NCBI RefSeq assembly: GCF_042767895.1
Contig: NC_091554.1
Location: 47,181,983 to 47,196,982, forward strand
Source of the DNA: Penaeus vannamei
Taxonomy: Eukaryota; Arthropoda; Malacostraca; Decapoda; Penaeidae
Direction: 5' to 3'
Length of the DNA stretch: 15,000 nt
Every line of letters begins with the position of its first letter. Position 1 is the first letter of the stretch. Shown piece after piece: positions 9,574-15,000 of this stretch. A program made the position numbers and the translations under genes. The notes below the pieces were generated by a model. It had not been told where the DNA came from and did no database searches. It saw only the letters and a list, made by a program, of their open reading frames with translations.

Positions 9574-12522
9574 TTACTCTTTACCAGCATCCTTGGGTTT
9601 TGCACCGTGGGCTTGCATACTGTTGACTTTGACTGCAATGGGAGCGACTGTGGTACTTGTTGGTTTTTCTTTAGGAACTTTGACCTCTTTTGGTGGTTTC
9701 TGTGTGGTGGCGATAGGTCTCCTTGGGTCATTCGGAAGGCCGGACATTGTCGTGAGGACCAAGTCTCTCAGGGTCAGCATTTCCTGTGATGCCTGTTCCC
9801 CAAGTCCTTCAGGGGAGTTGGCTTTTGCCAGTACTGGAGGAGTCATCTTGTCCTTTTTCACTTCACTGTCAGGTGAGTCTTCTGCTGTGGGCTTTTCGTG
9901 CTTTTCAGCATGGGTCTCTTCATTCGTTTCGTGTTCTGTGGTTGTTTCTTCCTCCTTGTGAGCTGCAGGTGTATCCTGTTCTGTTACTTTGGGGGCTTCT
10001 GTTCCTGGCTCAGCATGTGGTTCGGATTCCGCTTCGGGCTCAGGAACGGCCTCTGCTTTGGGTTCCGCATCGGGTTTCGTCTCAAGATCTGATTTTACAT
10101 CAACTTTGTCTTCCTTGTTTTCGGGCTTAGCTTCCGTTTTCATTTTGGGTTTAGTCTCAGCCATGGGTTCAGATTCTGCTTCAGGTTCGGGTTCAGCCTC
10201 AGCTTTTGGCTCTGGTTCAGGGTCGGTCCTGACTTCTGGTTCAGGTTCGGCTTTTGCCTCGGGCTCGGCTTCTGCCCTAATTTCAGGTTCAGGTTCGGGT
10301 TCAACCTCTGCCTTAGGCTCAGGTTCAGCCATATCACTTTCGTCCACTACTTTATTGCTGGCTCCTCCACTCGACATGGACTTTGCTTTGGGAGACTCAT
10401 CTGTAACAATATTGTCAGCATTCATTTTATCTTTGCTCATCTTAGGGTTATCGTGCACCTCAGTCTCTGCATCTGTGGTGGCTTGTGCCTCAACCTCTGA
10501 CTGTTTATCTTGCTTTGTGGTTTCCTCTACTTGCTCCATTGATTCTGTGTTCTGTTCTGGCTCTTCAGTTTTTGATCCTGATTCCATATGAGCTTCTGTG
10601 TCTTTTACATGTTCTGCACTGTGTTCTGGTTCAGCTGCAGGTTCTTCCTCTTCCATTTTTCCTCCATCTTCCACCTTTGAAACACTCATCTCCCCGTTCT
10701 TGAGGGTGGCTTCGAGGTCAACCTCAGAATGAATCAGGTTAGTTGGAGAGTGGATAGGACTGTGGGCCTCTGTCTTGACTGTTGATTCTTGCTTGTTGCT
10801 AACTCGTTCCATTTTTTGTCCATCTTCCTCTTTGGAGTCACTCGCCTTCTCGTTTTCACGCGTGGCTTCCAGATCTACTTCCGAGTGGATTAGGTTAGTT
10901 GGAGAGTGGATCCGAGTGTGTTCTGTTTTGACTTCTGGTTTTCCCATCTCATTCTTGTCAGCCTCTTTGTGATCTGTTACTGTTTCGGAAGGTTCTTTAT
11001 CCTTCACCTCCACATTCGTGTCCACTCTCACTTCCATATGTTCAACATTTTCATTTTCTTCCTTGTGTCCGTCATCTTCAGAATGAGCAGGGGAATCAGT
11101 ACTCTCCTCCTCCTCCTCCTCCTCCTCTTCTGAGTTAGCCTTTTCGTCTTTTTCGTTTGTCATCTCAGCTTTGGGTGTCTCGTTCGCCGTATGCATGGCT
11201 TTCCCAATATTGTTTCCTTGAGTCTTCGGTTCGTCATTTCCTCCTTTTTCCTTTTCACTCTCCATGTTATCATTCTCCTCACCATCCATGGCTTTGTCGT
11301 CATCCATCGCTTCTTTGTTTTCTCCACTACCTGCCTCCTCGCTATCACCACCATCACCCTCCTCTTCACTGGAGTCAGCAGTTCGCAAGTAGATGCTGTC
11401 CATTACGTCATCAGAGATCATGCTCGGGGGTGTACCTGTTGCTCGTGGCTCTTCCTCGTGCTGTTCCTCGCTCTCTTCTGTCTCGTTGAACTGCTTTTCC
11501 ATCTCGAGAATCGCCTGCATGTTGGTCTTCTCTAAGTCATTGTCTCCGAGGGTTTCCATCCTTGCTTTCCCGTCCGTGACCATGTCGGGTGCGTCTGATT
11601 CTTCTTCGTCATCTCCGTCGGTTTTGAGTTCTGCATTCCGTTCCTTCAAGACTTTGGATTTGTCCTCCGACTCCTTGTCCATATTGGGCAGAGAATCTTC
11701 TTCTTCCGACGTGATTTTGGAATTTTCTCCCGTTGTTTCGGTCTTCATTTCTGCCATGGTTTTATCGGTTTCGGGTTTATCCTCGGCATCGGTCTCTTCC
11801 TTGGATTTAGGATTCGGTTCAGCTACATCCTGAAGTTCCAGTTTAGTTTCAGATTCCGCCTCAGATTTGGCATCGGCGGCCATTCTGTGAGACGACATTG
11901 ATTTGGGTTGAGCTGCCGCGGAATCTGATTTGGCCGCCTTTGCACCGCCTTTCTTGACTTGGGTGTTCTCCTTGACTTCTCCCTCTTCGGCCTTCGTCTT
12001 TGGCTCAGGTTCTGGTTCAGTTTCAGGCTCTGGCTCTGGTGTAGCTTTGGGTTCTGCTTCCGGTTCGGGTTCCAGCTGAACCTCCGATTTTGGCTCGGGT
12101 TCAGGTTCGGACGTAGCTTCAGGTTCTGGTTCCGGCGAAGCTTTAGGTTCAGCTTCAGCCTCTGGTTCGGGTTCAGGTTCTGACTTCACTTCGGGTTCTG
12201 GTTCAGGTTCTGCCTTCGTTTCGGGTTCTGGTTCAGCCTTCGGTTCTGGCTGCGACTCGGCTTCTTCTGCGTCCGTGTGTGTCCCCGCGTGGTCGTCCTC
12301 ACCCTCGTCCTCCCCTCCCTGGGCGTCACGCGTCACGAGCAGGCTTTCCTTATCGCTGTCGTCCGAGTCGTCATTCATCATGGCTTCGGAGTCGTCCTCT
12401 TGGCTGTCATTGTCTGGGTCGTCGCCGTCGTCGTCCTCCTCTGCAATGCTACCCGGGGCGACCAGACTCTCCTCCACCACAGACGTTACTGCGGTTTGGG
12501 GATCGACAGCTCCACTTCCCTC
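9574..12522 (-). CDS. Acidic Glu/Pro-rich secreted low-complexity protein, last exon
   Basis: This exon gives 982 codons plus TAA and forms nearly the whole protein. I chose the start at 12522 because it follows an intron end with a CTAAT branch-like sequence and CTTCCGTCAG. The phase is 0 and matches the donor at 13568. In modelled full-length numbering the order is: an Asp/Glu-rich segment (58-140); an EPEP block rich in PEPEPE, KAEPEPE and TSEPEPEP (about 145-233); a KSMSS motif (about 263); a run of nine Glu (about 520); a 52-residue tandem duplication around IHSPTNLIHSEVDLEAT (from 595 and 647); a second KSMSS and second EPEP block (about 787-895); a short helix-like QEMLTLRDLVLTTMSGLP (970-987); and a Lys/Pro-rich basic tail. 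There is no Cys or Trp, only one Phe and one Tyr, many Ser-x-Glu sites, and three N-x-S/T sites. Long reading through non-microsatellite sequence and two-sided splice evidence support a real gene. The family is not recognised. An acidic matrix or calcium-binding role is inference from composition only. Confidence 0.85.
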   Translation of the reverse strand, partial: EGSGAVDPQTAVTSVVEESLVAPGSIAEEDDDGDDPDNDSQEDDSEAMMNDDSDDSDKESLLVTRDAQGGEDEGEDDHAGTHTDAEEAESQPEPKAEPEPETKAEPEPEPEVKSEPEPEPEAEAEPKASPEPEPEATSEPEPEPKSEVQLEPEPEAEPKATPEPEPETEPEPEPKTKAEEGEVKENTQVKKGGAKAAKSDSAAAQPKSMSSHRMAADAKSEAESETKLELQDVAEPNPKSKEETDAEDKPETDKTMAEMKTETTGENSKITSEEEDSLPNMDKESEDKSKVLKERNAELKTDGDDEEESDAPDMVTDGKARMETLGDNDLEKTNMQAILEMEKQFNETEESEEQHEEEPRATGTPPSMISDDVMDSIYLRTADSSEEEGDGGDSEEAGSGENKEAMDDDKAMDGEENDNMESEKEKGGNDEPKTQGNNIGKAMHTANETPKAEMTNEKDEKANSEEEEEEEEESTDSPAHSEDDGHKEENENVEHMEVRVDTNVEVKDKEPSETVTDHKEADKNEMGKPEVKTEHTRIHSPTNLIHSEVDLEATRENEKASDSKEEDGQKMERVSNKQESTVKTEAHSPIHSPTNLIHSEVDLEATLKNGEMSVSKVEDGGKMEEEEPAAEPEHSAEHVKDTEAHMESGSKTEEPEQNTESMEQVEETTKQDKQSEVEAQATTDAETEVHDNPKMSKDKMNADNIVTDESPKAKSMSSGGASNKVVDESDMAEPEPKAEVEPEPEPEIRAEAEPEAKAEPEPEVRTDPEPEPKAEAEPEPEAESEPMAETKPKMKTEAKPENKEDKVDVKSDLETKPDAEPKAEAVPEPEAESEPHAEPGTEAPKVTEQDTPAAHKEEETTTEHETNEETHAEKHEKPTAEDSPDSEVKKDKMTPPVLAKANSPEGLGEQASQEMLTLRDLVLTTMSGLPNDPRRPIATTQKPPKEVKVPKEKPTSTTVAPIAVKVNSMQAHGAKPKDAGKE
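10706..10911 (-). repeat. 52-codon tandem duplication inside the acidic protein
   Basis: Fifty-base segments at 10706-10755 and 10862-10911 are closely similar and lie exactly 156 bases (52 codons) apart. Both encode IHSPTNLIHSEVDLEAT. Similarity fades but continues after the core, with SK-x-EDG-x-KME in both copies. The 17-residue core is kept identical while the DNA has silent differences and the flanks have drifted. That suggests constraint on this motif within an otherwise low-complexity chain. Confidence 0.85.
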
Positions 12523-12625
12523 CTGACGGAAGACGATCTCATTAGCACCGCAACGAGGGATTAAGTAATCATTGTTACTTACACGGCTGTGCGTCTGGTC
12601 ACTGGTTTTGTTATCTCTCTCTCTT

Positions 12626-12630
<5 letters not shown>

Positions 12631-12716
<86 letters not shown>

Positions 12717-12774
12717 GGGGGACAATTATCATTATATTCTCTCTCTCTCTCTCTCTCTATGGGGGACAATTATT

Positions 12775-12811
<37 letters not shown>

Positions 12812-12830
12812 ATGGGGGACAATTATCATT

Positions 12831-12911
<81 letters not shown>

Positions 12912-12932
12912 GGGGGACAATTATCATTATAA
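12631..12932. repeat. Nested (CT)n / TATGGGGGACAATTAT minisatellite
   Basis: Four copies of a unit of about 25 bases beginning TATGGGGGACAATTAT start at 12714, 12758, 12811 and 12909. They are separated by CT tracts of very different length. The first tract, 12631-12714, is (CT)42. Copy 2 lacks three bases (TCA) and copy 4 diverges at its end. The structure implies expansion of a composite unit with independent length change in each CT tract. On the transcribed strand these are long GA tracts, polypurine DNA that can form triplex structures and bind GAGA-type factors. Confidence 0.95.
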
Positions 12933-13048
12933 TATTTGGATTTCTCATTCTTTCTACCTGTCTACTGATCTATCAGTCTCGTTATTCTCCTTTTTTTCTC
13001 TCTCACTATCTTTTTTCATCTCTCAGTCTCCTGAGATTATGCCTCTGC

Positions 13049-13122
<74 letters not shown>
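13049..13122. repeat. Compound (GT)10-(GA)27 microsatellite
   Basis: Ten GT units at 13049-13068 pass directly into 27 uninterrupted GA units at 13069-13122. The GA tract is the reverse complement of the CT tracts 150-450 bases to its left, all within the same intron. Confidence 0.97.
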
Positions 13123-13124
<2 letters not shown>

Positions 13125-13260
13125 CACAGACGCCCCGTAACCGCAGGGTCTCGTCCCCGCAGACAGCAGCCGTCCCGCTCAGATGATGCATTATGTAATG
13201 TCATGACCAAGGTTGCAGCTAAGTGACTCATTGCGCATAATACTCACAGACACGTGCATA
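13123..13260. promoter_or_regulatory. GC-richer unique patch in intron 2, possible enhancer
   Basis: Between microsatellites lies a short unique segment with several CpGs. It carries an AP-1-type TGACTCA core (near 13224-13230) and a CCAAGGTTG sequence close to an FTZ-F1/ERR half site (near 13207-13215). It stays open for a short frame on the minus strand, but no matching splice-site pair makes it an exon. Its survival as unique sequence among repeats suggests possible constraint. This is a weak inference. Confidence 0.25.
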
Positions 13261-13515
13261 ACACACACACACGCACACAAACACACACACATTATATCTA
13301 CATCTATTTATCTATCTACATATACATAATAAATATGTGCACCACACAAACTCAAACACATTATATCTACATCTACTTATTTATCGATCTATCTCTTTAT
13401 CTAAATATATTTGTCCATCTATCTCTGTATCTAAATCTATTTATCCATCTATCTCTATATCTAAATCTATTTATCTATTTCTATATCTAAATATATCCAT
13501 TTATCTATCTATATA
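13261..13515. repeat. CA and ATCT-type compound repeat
   Basis: Short (CA)n runs lead into CACATTATATCTACATCTA, which occurs twice about 70 bases apart (near 13287 and 13358). Tandem degenerate units built from TATCCATCTATCTCT and AATCTATTTATC follow, to about 13515. The pattern is a decayed tetranucleotide minisatellite within intron 2. Confidence 0.8.
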
Positions 13516-13567
13516 TACATATGCATGAAAAAAAAATTGTCATAAGGAACTCCCTCTCGAACCTCAC

Positions 13568-13732
13568 CTCCTCCTCCTCCTCAAGGCTGGAGGGTGACAC
13601 AGCAGGCTCCTTGACCACGTGCTTCCCCAAGTACGAGGACACGAGCGACCTCCTCCCGCGGGTCTCGAGGGCGGGGAAGGACAAGGACGGCCTCCCCAGC
13701 GCTCCTGACGCCGCCACGGACACCAACACCAC
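13568..13732 (-). CDS. Acidic secreted protein, middle exon with signal peptide
   Basis: The 165-base exon encodes 55 residues in phase 0. It is preceded by a textbook 3' splice site: CTAAC branch sequence, then CTCCCTCCCCTTCCGCAG. It is followed by the donor GTGAGG after five GAG codons. It opens with VVLVSVAASGALG, a hydrophobic stretch that with a short first exon (Met-Lys) makes a classical signal peptide. ALG|RP satisfies the small-residue -3/-1 rule for cleavage. Next comes RPSLSFPALET and then RGRR before Ser, a furin-type R-x-R-R processing site (exon residues 25-28). A less acidic linker with SSYLGKHVVKE follows, and five Glu that continue into the next exon. GC-rich codon use contrasts with the AT-rich flanks, supporting real coding. 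The initiating Met is not in this exon. Confidence 0.72.
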
Positions 13733-14040
13733 CTGCGGAAGGGGAGGGAGGTTAGAATTGTTTTTTAGGGATTACATTTTATTTTATTTTATTTCTTATT
13801 ATTAGGAAAAGATTGCATTTTTCTTGGGGGGGGGGGTAGGTTAAATCGTTTGTTTATTATTATTGGTGTTGATTAATGAATTTGTACTGATTTAATTAAT
13901 GTGTTTATATGTAATGTTTATTGAGTTGTATGTATAATGGGTAATTCGATTAATATTGTCTGTTACTGATGACCTGCCGCTCACTTAGAAACTTACAGTA
14001 AGGGCTGTATTAGTAGTAGTTCATTTATGATATTGATATT

Positions 14041-14398
14041 CACCTTTATCATTACCAATTATTTTCATCATCTTCATCATCACCATTATCATCGTCATCA
14101 TCATTAATCCTCATTATCGTTGTCATTATCATCATTTTCACCTCCATCATTATTACTTTCGTCATCATCATTATCCTAATTATTCTTAATACTATATCAC
14201 CATCAGTTTCATCATTTTATCATCACATTGGAGAGTTGGTGAAATTACGAAATTATTCCACGACAAATGAATATATATTACATTATGTAAACTCACTCAC
14301 TTATACAATTTCTCTCTCTGTCTTTCTCTAAGATTATAATAATGATAACAACAATGTTAATAATAGTAATGATAATAATGATGATAATAACAATAATG

Positions 14399-14439
<41 letters not shown>

Positions 14440-14440
14440 T
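14041..14440. repeat. Trinucleotide-rich tracts, CAT/ATC then AAT/GAT
   Basis: About 14041-14220 is built from degenerate TCATCA, ATTATC and CACC-type units. About 14332-14440 is built from GATAAT and AAT units, ending in an almost pure (AAT)n run at 14400-14438. The two tracts are imperfectly complementary, so they could fold on each other in DNA or RNA. Confidence 0.85.
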
Positions 14441-14618
14441 ATATATCCCACAACTTGTAGGAAAACAGAAATAATATACTAAGTAATGTCACAACAAGAT
14501 TTTAACAAGAAGAAATCTACCATTGCATATCCTGCAGTATATTCATGTATTCTGCAGAAAGAGCGTGGAAATGTTGATAATTTCTGTTCAGGGAAACACG
14601 TAGGATTTGTGGCAAGAT

Positions 14619-14622
<4 letters not shown>

Positions 14623-14695
<73 letters not shown>

Positions 14696-14710
14696 CAGAG
14701 ACAGACAGAC
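14623..14710. repeat. (AG)27 microsatellite with ACAGAG tail
   Basis: A pure AG run at 14623-14677 changes into about four CAGAGA units and then CAGA units to 14710. It is the start of a purine-rich zone reaching about 14840. Ser-Leu open frames on the other strand are artefacts of the repeat. Confidence 0.95.
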
Positions 14711-14856
14711 AAAGAAAGTGATTTAGACAATGAGAAACAGAAATGAAGACAAAAGACGAACAGAGATGAAGACAGAGCAAGATAAACAGAGATAGAGATA
14801 AACAGAAAAGAGAGAAGAAGAAAAAGAGGAATTGATCAATACGAAGTCACGTGTTG

Positions 14857-14896
14857 CCCCCCCCCCCTTCCCCCACCTTCATCACCCCCCCCCCCC
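14857..14896. repeat. Poly-C runs; G-quadruplex-prone on the minus strand
   Basis: C runs of 11 (14857-14867), 5 (14870-14874) and 12 (14885-14896) give G runs on the minus strand. Such spacing is compatible with G-quadruplex formation on the minus strand and an i-motif on the plus strand. The tentative start codon and first splice donor lie between the runs. Confidence 0.9.
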
Positions 14897-14925
14897 TTAA
14901 CCCTGCCACCACGCCTTTGCAGAAT
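14877..14925 (-). CDS. Tentative first exon: 5' UTR plus Met-Lys
   Basis: ATGAAG at 14882-14877 is the first ATG downstream of the candidate initiator; no minus-strand ATG lies between it and the window end at 15000. It ends at AAG|GTGGGG, a 5' splice site that keeps the core GT but has a weak tail. Two codons give phase 0, exactly what the middle exon needs, and yield a signal peptide beginning MKVVLVSVAASGALG. Very short first exons coding Met and one to three residues are common in arthropod genes for secreted and cuticle proteins (established knowledge). Only the last six bases are coding; the rest would be a leader of about 43 bases that includes a run of 12 G. Other short starts exist in intron 1, and the true exon could lie outside the window. 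Confidence 0.38.
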
Positions 14926-14952
14926 AGTAAGATAAGCACCTTATCGCTTATA
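14921..14952 (-). promoter_or_regulatory. Candidate core promoter: TATA, GATA pair, initiator
   Basis: On the minus strand TATAAG (14952-14947) is followed by GATAAGGTGCTTATC (14945-14931), a perfect inverted pair of GATA sites with a three-base spacer. CTATTCT (14927-14921) comes next and fits the YYANWYY initiator, with A at 14925. The TATA start lies 27 bases before that A, near the usual -30. The order and spacing fit a focused RNA polymerase II promoter for the short first exon. GATA sites this close to the start would suggest regulation by GATA factors, which act in arthropod gut, fat body and blood cells. This is inference. Confidence 0.38.
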
Positions 14953-15000
14953 TTTCCTTTACTCTGATTAAATAGACAATTAAATAAATAAAGGAAGGGA

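Larger units (their letters stand above)
12523..13567 (-). other. Intron 2 of the acidic-protein gene
   Basis: This 1045-base intron runs from a GAG|GTGAGG donor (13568/13567) to the GTCAG acceptor (12523). Both flanking exons are in phase 0, joining a Glu run to Glu-Gly-Ser-Gly. Its plus-strand content, left to right, is a (CT)n block with a nested repeat (12631-12932), a (GT)10-(GA)27 compound repeat (13049-13122), a more GC-rich unique patch (13123-13260), then CA and ATCT-type repeats (13261-13515). A second good donor-like GTAAGT lies at 12582-12577, close to the acceptor, but no acceptor was found for an extra exon there. Confidence 0.75.
13733..14876 (-). other. Intron 1 of the acidic-protein gene (tentative left end)
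   Basis: The 3' splice site at 13733 is strong; the 5' limit depends on the tentative first exon. The intron contains an 11-base G run at 13826-13836, a CAT/ATC-rich tract (about 14041-14220), an AAT/GAT-rich tract (about 14332-14440), (AG)27 at 14623-14677 with an ACAGAG tail, and a long purine-rich zone to about 14840. Two alternative starts with donor-like ends, ATGATAAAG|GTGAAT at 14052 and ATGATGGAG|GTGAAA near 14148, lie in low-complexity sequence and are less attractive. Confidence 0.5.

Noticed and set aside
9989..10591. Plus-strand open frame of 200 codons rich in Gly-Ser and Ala-Ser, plus several other plus-strand frames between 9551 and 12545
   Set aside because: They are antisense shadows of the hexanucleotide-like Glu-Pro coding repeats. 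The minus frame is far longer, with splice support and a coherent composition.
12577..12582. Perfect GTAAGT donor on the minus strand just upstream of the last exon
   Set aside because: No usable acceptor precedes it within the purine-only GA tract, and it lacks the AG|GT form of a recursive splice site. Probably a decoy.
12523..12732. Using the upstream Met at 12732 as the start of the acidic protein
   Set aside because: That start would begin with a Met-Ile-Ile-Val-Pro-His stretch and an Arg-Glu microsatellite. A good acceptor at 12523 and a phase-matched upstream exon with a signal peptide explain the data better.
12572..13186. Plus-strand frames of Ser-Leu repeats and minus-strand Ser-Leu/Thr-His frames near 13006-13231
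   Set aside because: Dinucleotide repeats have no stop codons in these frames. Nothing outside the microsatellites looks coding.
13037..13231. An extra exon in the GC-rich patch of intron 2
   Set aside because: Open frame is short and no phase-compatible acceptor/donor pair bounds it. The flanking exons already join in phase without it.

Overview
The window looks like nuclear DNA of a decapod crustacean, most likely a penaeid shrimp. This rests on an AT-rich background, an extreme load of long, nearly pure microsatellites ((TG)75, two long (AT)n arrays, (CT)n, (GA)n, (AAT)n, ATCT-type and poly-C runs), spliced gene structure, and a hAT-type miniature transposon. There are no bacterial-style operons and no viral genes. 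The species is inferred from style only.

Layout. Bases 1-9535 hold no convincing protein-coding exon. They contain a compact CpG- and CCAAT-rich island at about 480-850 that reads like a promoter, a 34-bp tandem duplication near 1563-1630, a degenerate CATAGTA cluster near 5716-5870, a 276-bp hAT-type MITE with an 8-bp target duplication at 6877-7152, a (TG)75 array directly beside it, a possible SINE relic near 7708-7860, and a compound (AT)n block at 8607-8850.

The only protein gene I can defend lies on the minus strand between about 14925 and 9540. Its last exon (12522-9574, 982 codons plus stop) and middle exon (13732-13568, 55 codons) join in phase 0 with good splice signals. A tentative first exon at about 14925-14877 supplies Met-Lys. 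Immediately upstream of it lie a TATA box, an inverted GATA-site pair and an initiator-like sequence. The modelled product is about 1039 residues: a signal peptide, a furin-type RGRR site, then a cysteine- and tryptophan-free, highly acidic Glu/Pro/Lys/Ala low-complexity chain. The chain has two EPEP-type blocks, a run of nine Glu, a 52-residue tandem duplication and a short basic C-terminal tail. It resembles in composition the intrinsically disordered acidic secreted matrix proteins of calcified or cuticular tissue, but I recognise no named family and assign no function.

Both introns (about 1.1 and 1.0 kb) are filled with microsatellites. Intron 2 contains complementary (CT)n and (GA)n tracts and a four-copy nested repeat. 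The 3' end has an AATAAA only eight bases after the stop codon.
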